DNA from: Bacteroidota bacterium
Lineage (GTDB): Bacteria; Bacteroidota; Bacteroidia; AKYH767-A; 2013-40CM-41-45
Direction of reading: 5' to 3'
Length of the DNA stretch: 64,000 nucleotides
Assembly: GCA_004295015.1 (NCBI GenBank)
Contig: SHNE01000055.1
Location: 62,001 to 126,000 of the forward strand
Shown here: piece by piece, positions 1-9,166 of the stretch
How positions within the stretch are numbered: position 1 is the stretch's first letter
Layout: each line of letters begins with the position of its first letter
Translations under genes and position numbers: made by a program
Notes under the pieces: model-generated
The model's database searches: none
What the model saw: the letters and a program-made list of their open reading frames with translations, nothing else
Told to the model about the DNA's origin: nothing

Positions 1-1160
1 TGCACTCTGGGATAGTTGAAACTCACGGTAAATTCTGTCCCTTTTTCTCGTGAGACTTCAAGTTCACCATCCAGTTGTGCTGTCAAAGCCTGGATCAACT
101 GCATACCTAGGGATTCTGCCGCTTCAAGGTTAATTTCTTCGGGCAAACCAACACCGGTGTCGGAGATCTTGAAAATTACTTTACCATGTTGCTTCTTGAG
201 AATGATACGGATTTCACCTTTTGAATCTCCCGGGAAAGCATACTTATACGCATTGGAAACGATTTCATTAATAAGCAAACCACTTGGCATAGCAGTATCC
301 ATATCCAGTCCCACACGATCTGATTCAATAATCATTTTTACTCTATCGGTCTTATCTCCATAACTCTGGTAGATATACTGCGTAAGCTTTTCCACATATT
401 CACCAAAATCAATTTCGGAAAGCTCCTCTGCCTGATAAAATTTCTCATGGACAAGCGCCATTGATCTTACCCGGTTCTGTCCATCCTGCACAGCTTTCAG
501 CGTCGCTTCGTCTTTAATATAGCCGGACTGCAAATTCAAAAGACTGATGATTATTTGAAGATTATTTTTCACCCGATGATGAATCTCCTTCAACAAAACA
601 TCTTTCTCTTTGAGGGACTCCTCAATTTGCTTTTGCAAGAGCTTCCCTGATGTAATGTCAGTATCAACGAAAACCAGTTTTTTAAGATTGCCAAACTCGC
701 TGTAAATCGGAGTAAGCGTAGTGGATATCCAAATGTTTTTTAAGTGGTGGGTAGTAACATTGGATTCAAAAATCCGGCTGTGTTTTTCAGCAACCGCAGC
801 CTCGATTTCTTTATTAATGGCATTATAGACATTGATTTCAGAAACTTTTCTACCGAGGACTTTCTCTTTGGGCATACCAATCATACGAATAAAACCATCG
901 TTGATCCACTCAATTTCTCCCTCGGCGCTGGCAATAAGTACGGCATTATCGGTACGGCTTGCCACAAGGGAAAGCTTTTCAAGTTCAAGGTTTTTATCTA
1001 CAAGCTGTCTTGTTTTGACAATAACCCGCTCTTCCAATAATTTCCGAACGCGACGAAATGTACTGGATCGAAGTCTGAAATAAATATAAATCGTGCCGAT
1101 AAACATCAAGAAACTGATGATTATCAACCATATGTCTCTCCAAAATGGGTCCGACTCCAT
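1..1160 (-). CDS. Sensor histidine kinase, HisKA_2 family, C-terminus cut by window edge
   Basis: Reading the minus strand from the ATG at 1160 gives an open frame of 386 codons that runs off the window. It has one N-terminal membrane segment (about residues 10-29), a short coiled linker, a PAS-like domain (from about residue 65, with the ASAEGEIEWINDGF stretch), then the phospho-acceptor motif EIHHRVKNNLQ and an HATPase domain with NEIVSNAYKYAF and DTGVGL. HRVKNNLQ is the hallmark of HisKA_2 kinases, which usually signal through separate response regulators. The first residues (DPFWRDIW) resemble the end of a Y_Y_Y sensor domain that normally precedes such kinases in Bacteroidota, but an in-frame TGA lies one codon before the ATG, so no such domain is attached here. 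The partner regulator is not visible. Confidence 0.85.
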   Translation of the reverse strand, partial: MESDPFWRDIWLIIISFLMFIGTIYIYFRLRSSTFRRVRKLLEERVIVKTRQLVDKNLELEKLSLVASRTDNAVLIASAEGEIEWINDGFIRMIGMPKEKVLGRKVSEINVYNAINKEIEAAVAEKHSRIFESNVTTHHLKNIWISTTLTPIYSEFGNLKKLVFVDTDITSGKLLQKQIEESLKEKDVLLKEIHHRVKNNLQIIISLLNLQSGYIKDEATLKAVQDGQNRVRSMALVHEKFYQAEELSEIDFGEYVEKLTQYIYQSYGDKTDRVKMIIESDRVGLDMDTAMPSGLLINEIVSNAYKYAFPGDSKGEIRIILKKQHGKVIFKISDTGVGLPEEINLEAAESLGMQLIQALTAQLDGELEVSREKGTEFTVSFNYPRV

Positions 1161-1163
1161 AAT

Positions 1164-1304
1164 TCAATTGACTTTTGTGAAGAGTGGTATTAATACAGAA
1201 TACAATCTCAATCCCTTTTTGTACTGTTTAGGGCTAAAAATGTTGCTAAAAAATTTTCCTTCAATAGGGTTTTGGCCAACTGCTGCTGATCGAAGAATAA
1301 GCAT
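1164..1304 (-). CDS. Possible 46-residue small ORF just upstream of the kinase
   Basis: An ATG at 1304 opens a 46-codon frame that ends in TGA three bases before the kinase start, in the same frame as the kinase. It encodes a hydrophobic/basic peptide ending SVLIPLFTKVN. No family is recognised. It may be a leader peptide, a remnant of a longer kinase N-terminus, or chance; the remainder of 1161-1419 shows nothing else. Confidence 0.2.
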   Translation of the reverse strand: MLILRSAAVGQNPIEGKFFSNIFSPKQYKKGLRLYSVLIPLFTKVN

Positions 1305-1419
1305 TAAGACTAACTGATTGCCCGGGCCATCAGCGATAAGTTAAACGAAGACCACTAACTCTATGAATATAGGTTTATTCTGTTGTTAGTCCGAAATGAT
1401 TCCCGATTGCTGACAGGAA

Positions 1420-3075
1420 TTATTCTGCGGGCTCAGTCCTTCCAAGCTTTCGTCCATACAATCCAAAATGAACAAAAGCAAAAACCAGTGACAAATAAAA
1501 CAGCGTTCTGTCTGAATCAAATCCTACTGTATTCTGGTGGAGGAATCCGACAATCACAAGAAGGACAGATAATGCTAATCCGGTAAGCCTTGCGATTCTC
1601 ATGCCCTTCCGGTTATCAGTACCATTTCCCAGATGGCTATGTTTTGCACCATAGACAAGATAAATGTCCATACCCAATAACATCCAAACCAATAATCGAA
1701 TCCAGGTATCCATGGGTAAAAACACCATCATGAATAAACAGACGCCAACGCCCAAAAGTGGAACAAGAGGAACAAAAGGAGTTCTGAATGCCCGGGGTAA
1801 ATCCGGCATTTTCTTTCTCATAACCAATACTCCAACACAAACCAAAATGAAAGCAAACAAGGTACCTATGCTTGTCATTTCACCAACGACTCGTGCGGGA
1901 ACAAAGGCTGCAAACAAACTAACAAAAAGCATAAATAAGAGATTGCTTTTAGCCGGAGTTTGTGATTTCGGATTAACACTTGAAAATATCTTAGGAATCA
2001 ACCCGTCTTTGCTCATGCTAAAAAACACACGACTTTGTCCCATCAACATTACCAATATTACCGAAGAGTATCCGGCAAGTATGGCAACAACAATAGCTCT
2101 GTTAAGCCATGGATAATCAGGCTGAATAATTCCGGCAGCATTAACATTAGTGCCCATGTGTTCAATCGCAACTGCAACAGGAGCAATCCCATCCTTGCCG
2201 GCAAATGAAGTGTAACTGGTAACACCTGTCATAACATGAGCAAATAAAATGTACAGTACGGTACATATAAGAAGGGATCCTAAAATTCCTATGGGCATGT
2301 CTCTCTTTGGATTTTTTGCCTCTTGCGCAGCAGTACTTACGGCATCAAAACCGATATAAGCAAAGAAGACAATAGCCGCAGCTCGTATAATTCCACTGAA
2401 TCCAAATTCGCCAAACTCCCCGGTATTAGGAGGTATGTATGGATTGAAATTGCTATTGTTGATGTACTGCCATCCAAGAATGATAAACACAAGTACAACG
2501 GTTACTTTGAGTGCAACTATAAAGGCATTTACGGTAGCACTTTCTTTAGTTCCTTTTATAAGTAACATACTCATCAACACAATGATGAAAACTGCAGGCA
2601 GATTAATTATTCCGCCATCCCATGGGCCAACTGTTAATTCCATAGGAAGATGCACATTAAAGCCCTCAAGAAACTTAACAAGATAACGACTCCAACTAAT
2701 CCCGACCGTGGCAGCTCCTACGGCATACTCAAGGACAAGATCCCAACCAATGATCCAAGCCATAAACTCTCCCATCGTTGCATATGAATAAGTGTAGGCG
2801 CTCCCGGCAACAGGTATCATAGATGCAAACTCTGCATAGCAAAGTCCGGCAAATAGGCATCCAAGTCCGGCTACAACAAATGAAATAGTAATAGCGGGAC
2901 CTGCATGACTTGCGGCAGCCATACCGGTGATCGAAAACAAACCGGCACCAATGATTGCACCGATTCCCAGGGCCACCAAACCGCCCGCACCCAATGTTCT
3001 TTTCAATGTATGTTCACCGGTCTCAGCAGCTTCACTCATTAATGCTGCCATCGGTTTTCTGACAAATAAACTCAT
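1420..3075 (-). CDS. APC-superfamily amino acid permease (cationic amino acid transporter type)
   Basis: A 551-residue polytopic membrane protein with about 12-14 hydrophobic segments. The first helix carries the APC signature GIGAIIGAGLFSITG (about residues 37-51), and the segment with FFAYIGFDAVSTAAQEAKNP (about residues 237-256) is typical of the basic amino acid/polyamine antiporter and CAT group. The N-terminus MSLFVRKP matches the common start of Bacteroidota homologues, supporting the ATG at 3075. Likely role: uptake or exchange of amino acids across the inner membrane; substrate cannot be read from sequence. It stands alone, separated from the TPR gene upstream by an intrinsic terminator. 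Confidence 0.88.
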   Translation of the reverse strand: MSLFVRKPMAALMSEAAETGEHTLKRTLGAGGLVALGIGAIIGAGLFSITGMAAASHAGPAITISFVVAGLGCLFAGLCYAEFASMIPVAGSAYTYSYATMGEFMAWIIGWDLVLEYAVGAATVGISWSRYLVKFLEGFNVHLPMELTVGPWDGGIINLPAVFIIVLMSMLLIKGTKESATVNAFIVALKVTVVLVFIILGWQYINNSNFNPYIPPNTGEFGEFGFSGIIRAAAIVFFAYIGFDAVSTAAQEAKNPKRDMPIGILGSLLICTVLYILFAHVMTGVTSYTSFAGKDGIAPVAVAIEHMGTNVNAAGIIQPDYPWLNRAIVVAILAGYSSVILVMLMGQSRVFFSMSKDGLIPKIFSSVNPKSQTPAKSNLLFMLFVSLFAAFVPARVVGEMTSIGTLFAFILVCVGVLVMRKKMPDLPRAFRTPFVPLVPLLGVGVCLFMMVFLPMDTWIRLLVWMLLGMDIYLVYGAKHSHLGNGTDNRKGMRIARLTGLALSVLLVIVGFLHQNTVGFDSDRTLFYLSLVFAFVHFGLYGRKLGRTEPAE

Positions 3076-3206
3076 AGATTGATTTTTAGGTATGACTCGG
3101 AGTTGGTTTCAACAATTTATAATACACCGGTATAGACAAAGCCTAGAGGAAACGAAGCCAATAAGGGGTAAAGACCGATGACGCAATGTAGAAAAAAAAC
3201 ACTCAA

Positions 3207-3238
3207 AACAAAAAAGCCCCGAAATGCTATTTCGGGGC
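3207..3238 (-). terminator. Intrinsic terminator after the TonB/TPR operon
   Basis: A perfect 10-bp stem (GCCCCGAAAT / ATTTCGGGGC) with a 3-base loop at 3216-3238 is followed on the minus strand by a T-run. It lies just past the TPR gene stop and would end the exbB-to-TPR operon before the permease. Confidence 0.88.
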
Positions 3239-3262
3239 CCGGATGTTAATACAAATTTTATC

Positions 3263-4945
3263 TTATTTTTTATTCTTGAGTTGGTTGATTGCATCTTCAA
3301 TGCTTTTCTTTTCTTCCGGCTCAAGTGGTAACTCAGCCTTTTTCTGCAAAAACAGAAGCGCATTGGCGTTGTCTTTATGTAGTATGTAAAAATACGCCAG
3401 GTATCCATATGCCTCTATCAAACCATTTTGATAACGGCTGATATTTGCTGAGTCCGCCATGGCTATTTCTATATACTTTTCATAGTGGGGTTTTGCTAAA
3501 CCAAGTTCAGATGTTGAGTCAATATTCGCATTAGCCTTCGCCCTCCAAAGCCAGCCATTAGCATAGGTCGGCGCCTTCTCATTTAACTGAGCTAATGCTG
3601 TATCTGCTTGAGCAAACTGAGCATTGAAAAAATAAGAGCGACCAAGCATGTAATAGTCGGTAGATGAAACGTCTTTCCCTATAGCTATTTTCTCGTTAAG
3701 TGCATTGGCGGCTTCGGTATAATTCTTAACCTTATAATATGCATTGGAAATATCCGAGAGAATGTCTGTGCGATTTGGGTCAAGATTGTATGCCTTCCGA
3801 AGTTGTAATATTCCTATGGAATCCTGATCGCTGGCGACAAGAATTTTTCCGTAATACTCATAGTCATATGCCGCTCTTTTGTTTTCGGGCAGGCGATCAA
3901 AGAGCTTTTGAATCATCTGTAATCCTTTTGCATAGTCCTTCGTTTCATAATAGCAATAAGCGTAAACACGCAGCAAGGTAAGATTCCCGTTATCACAATT
4001 TTTTTCAACTTGACCAAGCTCTGTTAAAGCAGCGCTGTAATCTTTGGATAAATATAAAAATGAAGCATAACGAATTCGTGCTGAACAATTATTCTTAGAT
4101 AGCTCCAGGTATTTTTTATAATTCTCTTTTGCTTTACTGAGCTTTCCTTGCTTGAATTGTGTTTCGCCAAGTTCACGATATGCCGGTGCATAATTTGGAT
4201 CAACCTGAATAGCATTTTCAAATTCAAGTGCCGCGCCATCGTAGTTTGTGCTCCGTTTATACAAGCGACCCTTGCTTACAATCGCTCTTGCCGAGTTTAG
4301 ATTAAGGTCAAGGGCCTTGTTGTAAAACTCGGCAGCCAATGACCCGTTATTAAGTTCACCATAAAGGTCACCAAACAAAATATTTGCCTGAACATTTTTG
4401 GGGTCGATAGCCAATGCTTTGTCAAGGTATTTTTTAGCTTCCTCAAGATTCTTGTTTTTGTATTTGATGAATGCATCGGCTGCCTCGACGTAAACTGTAG
4501 CGCTCTTTGAAGGAGCCGCAGCAACGGCAGCCTGAATCATTGCTGTTCCTGTTGCAACACTTGTTCTGGCTTCTTCATACCTGCTTTTTAATGATTGGTC
4601 CGTAGGCTCTTTGTCTGCAGCAGATTTTGCTTCCAACACATTAGAAAAATCAAGAAGTATTTTGGCTTCGCCAATTTTTAACAAAAGGCTTGACGGGTCA
4701 ACATTCAGTCCGTTTTTGAAAACAACTTTAGCTGAATCAACATTCTCGCTCAACAGGAGGTTCTCTCCGTAATAGTAAAATATCGTACCGTTGTCCGGTT
4801 CGCGACTGATCAGTTGCTTATAAATACTGCTGGCTGCATCATACTGTTCGTTTTCCGTTAGCTTTTTTGCATCATCCAGTGTCTGGGCGAAAGTGAAAAG
4901 CGGAAAGCTTCCCATAAAAAGGGAAATCAAAATAATACGTTTCAT
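3263..4945 (-). CDS. Periplasmic/outer-membrane TPR-repeat protein
   Basis: A 560-residue protein with a signal peptide (MKRIILISLFMGSFPLFTFA, cleavage before Q21). The rest is built of roughly ten TPR units, for example AIVSKGRLYKRSTNYDGAA and APAYRELGETQFKQGKLSKA, so it is expected to be an all-helical scaffold in the periplasm. It is the last gene of the operon that runs exbB-exbD-exbD-tonB-small protein-pstS-like, two bases after the PstS-like stop. This order recurs in Bacteroidota, which suggests a role in assembling or tuning the energised transport system. The partner is not known from sequence. Confidence 0.82.
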   Translation of the reverse strand: MKRIILISLFMGSFPLFTFAQTLDDAKKLTENEQYDAASSIYKQLISREPDNGTIFYYYGENLLLSENVDSAKVVFKNGLNVDPSSLLLKIGEAKILLDFSNVLEAKSAADKEPTDQSLKSRYEEARTSVATGTAMIQAAVAAAPSKSATVYVEAADAFIKYKNKNLEEAKKYLDKALAIDPKNVQANILFGDLYGELNNGSLAAEFYNKALDLNLNSARAIVSKGRLYKRSTNYDGAALEFENAIQVDPNYAPAYRELGETQFKQGKLSKAKENYKKYLELSKNNCSARIRYASFLYLSKDYSAALTELGQVEKNCDNGNLTLLRVYAYCYYETKDYAKGLQMIQKLFDRLPENKRAAYDYEYYGKILVASDQDSIGILQLRKAYNLDPNRTDILSDISNAYYKVKNYTEAANALNEKIAIGKDVSSTDYYMLGRSYFFNAQFAQADTALAQLNEKAPTYANGWLWRAKANANIDSTSELGLAKPHYEKYIEIAMADSANISRYQNGLIEAYGYLAYFYILHKDNANALLFLQKKAELPLEPEEKKSIEDAINQLKNKK

Positions 4946-4947
4946 AA

Positions 4948-5898
4948 TTATTGATTAATTTTTACAATTCTTACAGGCATAGTTGCGGGTAACATTCCCA
5001 TGAGGCGAACCAGCCTTTGTCCCTGGTCGCCGGCCACAAATGATGCAAAGCCCGTGCCAAGACCATTTCGGCCTTCGCGGCTAATTATCAAGGCATCACG
5101 GGTTAGAGGATACTTCTTTAGTGCAATATAAGCCTGGTATGGTTTAAAATATTCTTTCGTTGTCTGTCCTGTATCAGGTGATGATATTTCAACTACGTTA
5201 ACTTTTGAAAGGAATTCATTCACTTCCGGATCGTCCTTATCGCTGATCCAGCTAACGGCAATTACACCTATAGAGCGCGGAGACGTACTTACATAATTTA
5301 TCATTTCATCGTTTGACTCGATTGAATACCAGTTCCCGGGAACACTCTCTCCTTGTATAAAGTTTTCCTTCAAAAACCTTGCGGTGCTACTTCCGTTTTG
5401 ATCAAATACAACCTGGATGCTGTCAAGAGACGTTTTCGGATCAATCGACTTCCAGCTTTTAATTTCTCCACGAAGAATTCCCTTTAGCTGCTCATAAGTA
5501 AGAAGCGTATCGGGGTTTTCTTTATTCAGAACAAATGCGATTGCGTCTATGGCAATCTTTGTTTCCCGAGGAATAATTTTCATTTCAATAAATTGTTCTT
5601 CTTCCTGCTTATTCAGCGATCTGGCAGTTATTGCAATCCGAACGGAATCGTTACTTGAAAATTCTTTAAACAAGTCCGCCTCTGGAAGGTAACGTACACG
5701 AATATTGGCATATTGATAGAGTGCATGAAATGTTTCAACCTGTGCCTGGATGAGGGGCTTGTAGGATTCATCGCAAAGAATAAGAATATCACCCGATACA
5801 GGTGAGTCCTTGTTCGCTTTCGAATCTGAACTGCGAGAACAGGCGCTTGCAAAAACCGTTGCCAAAATGAAAAATAAAAATTTCAATTTATTGCTCAT
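4948..5898 (-). CDS. PstS-like substrate-binding lipoprotein
   Basis: A 316-residue lipoprotein: hydrophobic N-terminus and lipobox ending ASAC, with Cys20 as the acylated residue. The body matches the PBP-like/PstS phosphate-binding fold: SGDILILCDESYKPLI near the start, a QLKGILRGEIKSW motif (hinge region typical of PstS) in the middle, and DQNGSSTARF with the Ser/Thr-rich ligand loop. No PstA/B/C ABC components are next to it; it sits between tonB and a TPR gene. It overlaps the upstream 79-residue gene by 11 bases, so translation is probably coupled. It may bind phosphate or an oxyanion and act as a sensor or helper for TonB-dependent uptake (inference). Confidence 0.8.
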   Translation of the reverse strand: MSNKLKFLFFILATVFASACSRSSDSKANKDSPVSGDILILCDESYKPLIQAQVETFHALYQYANIRVRYLPEADLFKEFSSNDSVRIAITARSLNKQEEEQFIEMKIIPRETKIAIDAIAFVLNKENPDTLLTYEQLKGILRGEIKSWKSIDPKTSLDSIQVVFDQNGSSTARFLKENFIQGESVPGNWYSIESNDEMINYVSTSPRSIGVIAVSWISDKDDPEVNEFLSKVNVVEISSPDTGQTTKEYFKPYQAYIALKKYPLTRDALIISREGRNGLGTGFASFVAGDQGQRLVRLMGMLPATMPVRIVKINQ

Positions 5899-6127
5899 GA
5901 GTCCCGGATATATTTTGGGCTATGGTCTGTTTCCTGTAAATCTTATAGCCACGATAAACAGAATAAATCAAAAGTACAATTCCTAAGCCGATCCTGTTAA
6001 ACTCAGGGAGGATTTCAGCGGGCGGCCAAACAAATATCAGTAATATCCCTGCACATGCATACAGGAGAATCATAAACAAATTAAAGAGTAAATAGATTTT
6101 TTTAGAAAAACTTTCGCGCTCCTTCAT
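5888..6127 (-). CDS. Small two-helix inner-membrane protein of the TonB operon
   Basis: A 79-residue protein with two hydrophobic segments (about residues 14-35 and 43-60) joined by a short loop, and a charged C-terminal tail. It is located ten bases after tonB and overlaps the PstS-like gene by 11 bases. Small proteins of this kind are found at this position in other Bacteroidota operons, but no named domain is recognised. Role unknown; context suggests the TonB complex. Confidence 0.7.
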   Translation of the reverse strand: MKERESFSKKIYLLFNLFMILLYACAGILLIFVWPPAEILPEFNRIGLGIVLLIYSVYRGYKIYRKQTIAQNISGTHEQ

Positions 6128-6137
6128 AACTGAAGGA

Positions 6138-6932
6138 TTATTTAAGCGTGAAATTCACAGGAAGATTGTATTGTACCTGTACACTGCGTCCATTTTGCCG
6201 ACCGGCCTTCCAATCGGGCATGGAGCGGACAACGCGCAAAGCTTCTTCATCACATCCGCCACCAATACCTCGCAGGATTTTAGCATCACGAATTTTACCT
6301 TCTTTATCTACAACAAAGGTCACATATACACGACCCTGAATACCGTTTTCGCGTGCAACAGGAGGATATTTAATGTTTTTCTGGAGATACTCAAAAAGCT
6401 TTCCTTCTCCACCCGGAAAGCCGGGCATCTCTTCAACCACTGTAAATATTTTCCCTTCATCGTCACCAACAACCGGGTTTTCAGGTGGCAGGTCAATGAT
6501 GTCTTTGTCCCCTTCAACTGTTTGAGTACTCACCTGAACATCTTTAATTTCTTCCTGTGTTGGTGGTGGCTCGTCAACTTCTTCGTCCTTGACAACTTTA
6601 GGTGGTGTAAATTTAATCGTTTGTTGCACCGGAGGAGGAGGAATTACCGGAGGAGGGGGAGGGGTGTTCTTGTCAATTGGTGGCGGTTCAAGCATAACAA
6701 GGACATCTGTCATGCTTTCTTTTGTTGTAAAATCCTGTTTCGACAAAACTGAAATAATCTTGGGTATTGCAACCAAAAGACCTATGCCGACGATAGAAAT
6801 AATTAAGGCCAACACTACACGTCTGGTATAGTCCTTCCTTAATTCATATCCTCCATAGGCTTTGTTTCGTTGTTCGAAAACCAACTCAACCCGCTCAGGA
6901 TTCACCGCATTATTCCAACTAAATATTTTCAT
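6138..6932 (-). CDS. tonB: Energy transducer TonB
   Basis: A 264-residue protein with the canonical TonB layout: cytoplasmic N-terminus (residues 1-38, with the Bacteroidota NKAYGGYELRKDY motif), one membrane helix (39-58), a proline-rich periplasmic spacer (about 83-125, including PPPPPVIPPPPVQ), and a C-terminal TonB domain (about 175-264) containing YPPVARENGIQGRVYVTFVV and the conserved end VQYNLPVNFTLK. It transmits proton-motive force from ExbB/ExbD to outer-membrane receptors. It starts ten bases after the first ExbD gene. Confidence 0.93.
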   Translation of the reverse strand: MKIFSWNNAVNPERVELVFEQRNKAYGGYELRKDYTRRVVLALIISIVGIGLLVAIPKIISVLSKQDFTTKESMTDVLVMLEPPPIDKNTPPPPPVIPPPPVQQTIKFTPPKVVKDEEVDEPPPTQEEIKDVQVSTQTVEGDKDIIDLPPENPVVGDDEGKIFTVVEEMPGFPGGEGKLFEYLQKNIKYPPVARENGIQGRVYVTFVVDKEGKIRDAKILRGIGGGCDEEALRVVRSMPDWKAGRQNGRSVQVQYNLPVNFTLK

Positions 6933-6942
6933 CCTGGAATGT

Positions 6943-7587
6943 TTACTTGGCGTTTAATATTAATTCCTTTTCTGATTCTGAAAGGTCGACTATAGCATAC
7001 CTCGCAACATTGGTAACGAGCATTTCGTCGAGGATATCTACCAGATTTCTGTATTTAGCCTTTTCGTCAGGTTTAATCAAAACAATAAGCCCTTTTTTCT
7101 CTGCAGCCTTAACTGCGGCCTTATGTTGTTTAATTTCTTCCGGTTTGTTGGGAATTAAGCCGGCGCGGACAGAATCTTCAACCATTTTGACCAAATCAAG
7201 AACGATTTTATTCTTTTCCAAAAGCATTTTATGAACGCTGTTTGGTCCGGAAGCAGAAAAATCTGCTACATTGGTTTCAGGAGGTGTTTCGGGATTGTCA
7301 ACACCCATATACCAGATAATCTTATCGTTTTCTGTGAGTAGAATTGAAAGCGTTTGAGAAGCCGGCACTTTTGATCGATCTTCTTCTTTGATATCATCTT
7401 TCACCGGCATAGTGATATCCATGGTGCGTGGCTTACTCAGAGTAGTTGTAAGGATAAAAAATGTCAACAGGAGAAAAGCCAAATCCACCATTGGCGTCAT
7501 GTCAATGTGTGTAGAGGCTTTTTTCGCGCGGACTTTACTGTGTTTACCCTTACCGGAACCGCTGTCTTGCTGTTGTACTTCTGCCAT
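6943..7587 (-). CDS. exbD: Biopolymer transport protein ExbD (copy 2 of the operon)
   Basis: A 214-residue ExbD/TolR protein with a single membrane helix at about residues 33-50 and the essential proton-carrying Asp35 in TPMVDLAFLLLTFF. The periplasmic part is longer than the classic approximately 140 residues, with a Lys/Glu-rich middle, as is usual in Bacteroidota. Together with ExbB it forms the proton channel that powers TonB. Sixty-four bases separate it from the first exbD. Confidence 0.92.
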   Translation of the reverse strand: MAEVQQQDSGSGKGKHSKVRAKKASTHIDMTPMVDLAFLLLTFFILTTTLSKPRTMDITMPVKDDIKEEDRSKVPASQTLSILLTENDKIIWYMGVDNPETPPETNVADFSASGPNSVHKMLLEKNKIVLDLVKMVEDSVRAGLIPNKPEEIKQHKAAVKAAEKKGLIVLIKPDEKAKYRNLVDILDEMLVTNVARYAIVDLSESEKELILNAK

Positions 7588-7651
7588 TTAAGAAGATCCT
7601 TTTTACTATTTATTAAAACGGCTTAAGCTAGCCGTTATTATAACTTTCTGT

Positions 7652-8266
7652 TTATTCTTCCGCCGTCTCTGAACTCTCCAGATTTGTGATCAAGGCGAAT
7701 CGGTTAGCTTTATTATTCTGTAGTATTTCTATAACTCTTTTTATTGTAGGAATATCAGCGTCACCGTCTCCATTAATTGCAATACTATTGGTTGGCGCTG
7801 CATTCCTGGCTGCATTTACCCAAAAAGTTAACTCGTTATTAGCCGAGTCAATGGGTATGCCTTTTGTTTCTTCATTCATTATTTTCTGCTCGGGCGACTC
7901 AGCATTAAGATACTCTTTAAGCTTGTTGCTTGGCATACCGATAGAGGTTAACAAGGTAAACTGCTTTTTTTCCTGGTCAGTAAAAGTTAAATTGAAGCGT
8001 GTTGCCAGTCTGTCTAAAATATCTGCTCTTAGTTGTTGGCCTTCTATGTTAAAGAACACCCTGCCTTTTGCATCAACTGTCAATAAAATTACTCCTTTAT
8101 CGGGAAGAGGAACTTCGCTTACCGATGAGGGTTGGTCAACAGTCACCGGTTCTGTCGGACGAAACTTCGTTGTTAGCATGAAGAACGTCACAAGCAGGAA
8201 GGCCAGATCGACCATCGGTGTCATGTCCAGTGATGGACTCTTCTTGGGAACTTTTATCTTCGGCAT
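7652..8266 (-). CDS. exbD: Biopolymer transport protein ExbD (copy 1 of the operon)
   Basis: A 204-residue ExbD/TolR protein with Asp20 in MTPMVDLAFLLVTFFML and one membrane helix (about residues 17-34). The periplasmic domain differs clearly from the neighbouring ExbD, so the two are probably not redundant and may form a mixed dimer in the ExbB channel. The tandem exbD arrangement is standard in Bacteroidota TonB operons. Confidence 0.92.
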   Translation of the reverse strand: MPKIKVPKKSPSLDMTPMVDLAFLLVTFFMLTTKFRPTEPVTVDQPSSVSEVPLPDKGVILLTVDAKGRVFFNIEGQQLRADILDRLATRFNLTFTDQEKKQFTLLTSIGMPSNKLKEYLNAESPEQKIMNEETKGIPIDSANNELTFWVNAARNAAPTNSIAINGDGDADIPTIKRVIEILQNNKANRFALITNLESSETAEE

Positions 8267-8329
8267 TATCGGTAAATAATATGTTGATTCGGCTGCTTAG
8301 GTATTTCCATAAACGAATGGAAAATTTTT

Positions 8330-9166
8330 TTAGTCGTGCTTCACTCTTGCGTTGAAGGACTGAACAATGGTGTAACCTGCTTCATCGATACCATAAGTAA
8401 TACTGTCGATACGGCTTGTAAACATATTGTAGAAAATAATCGCGATAGCGGAGGTGATTACTCCAAGTGCCGTGTTAATCAAGGCCTCAGATATACAGGT
8501 ATAAAAGGCTACGGCATCAGGGGCTCCGGCATTAGCAAGTGCAGAGAAGGCGCGGATCATACCAAGTACTGTTCCGAAAAGACCAAGTAGTGTTGCAATA
8601 GAAGCAATGGTTGAAATAATTACAAGGTTTTTAGAAAGCATTGGAAGCTCCAGTGTAGTTGCCTCTTCCAGCTCTTTCTGAATGGCAAGAATTTTACGTT
8701 CCTTGTCAAGCGTTTTGTCTTGTTCCATTTGACTGTATACTACCAGACCTGCATTCACTACATTGGCAATTGACCCTTTTTGCTTATCGCATTCTTTTCT
8801 TGCTCCTTCCACGTCACCTTTCATCATCAAAGCACGAATCTTTTGAATAAAGCTTTCAATATTTCCGGTTCCTTTTGATTTACGAATGGTAATAGATCTT
8901 TCAATGGCAAAAATTATTGCAGTGAACAGAGTACACAAGAGGAATGGTACAACGAATCCACCGTGGTACATTACGGCCAAATAGTGGTTTCCTGCTCCGA
9001 CTACATTTTCAGGGAGAGGATTTTTAGTTACATCCCCACCTTCAAAATTTGCCGGATTCCCCAATACGAATTTCCAAAAAGCCCAACCAAGCAATAAAGC
9101 GATTGGAATTACCAACATTGATAAAATTGATTTAAGGCCTCCGCCTTTGGATGATGCGTTGCTCAT
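8330..9166 (-). CDS. exbB: MotA/TolQ/ExbB proton channel family protein
   Basis: A 278-residue inner-membrane protein, first gene of the operon. Hydrophobic segments lie near residues 14-34, 70-90, 170-195 and 215-240. The C-terminal half holds the family signature LLGLFGTVLGMIRAF and ISEALINTALGVITSAIAII. An extra N-terminal helix compared with E. coli ExbB is usual for Bacteroidota. It forms the pentameric ring around the ExbD dimer. Confidence 0.93.
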   Translation of the reverse strand: MSNASSKGGGLKSILSMLVIPIALLLGWAFWKFVLGNPANFEGGDVTKNPLPENVVGAGNHYLAVMYHGGFVVPFLLCTLFTAIIFAIERSITIRKSKGTGNIESFIQKIRALMMKGDVEGARKECDKQKGSIANVVNAGLVVYSQMEQDKTLDKERKILAIQKELEEATTLELPMLSKNLVIISTIASIATLLGLFGTVLGMIRAFSALANAGAPDAVAFYTCISEALINTALGVITSAIAIIFYNMFTSRIDSITYGIDEAGYTIVQSFNARVKHD

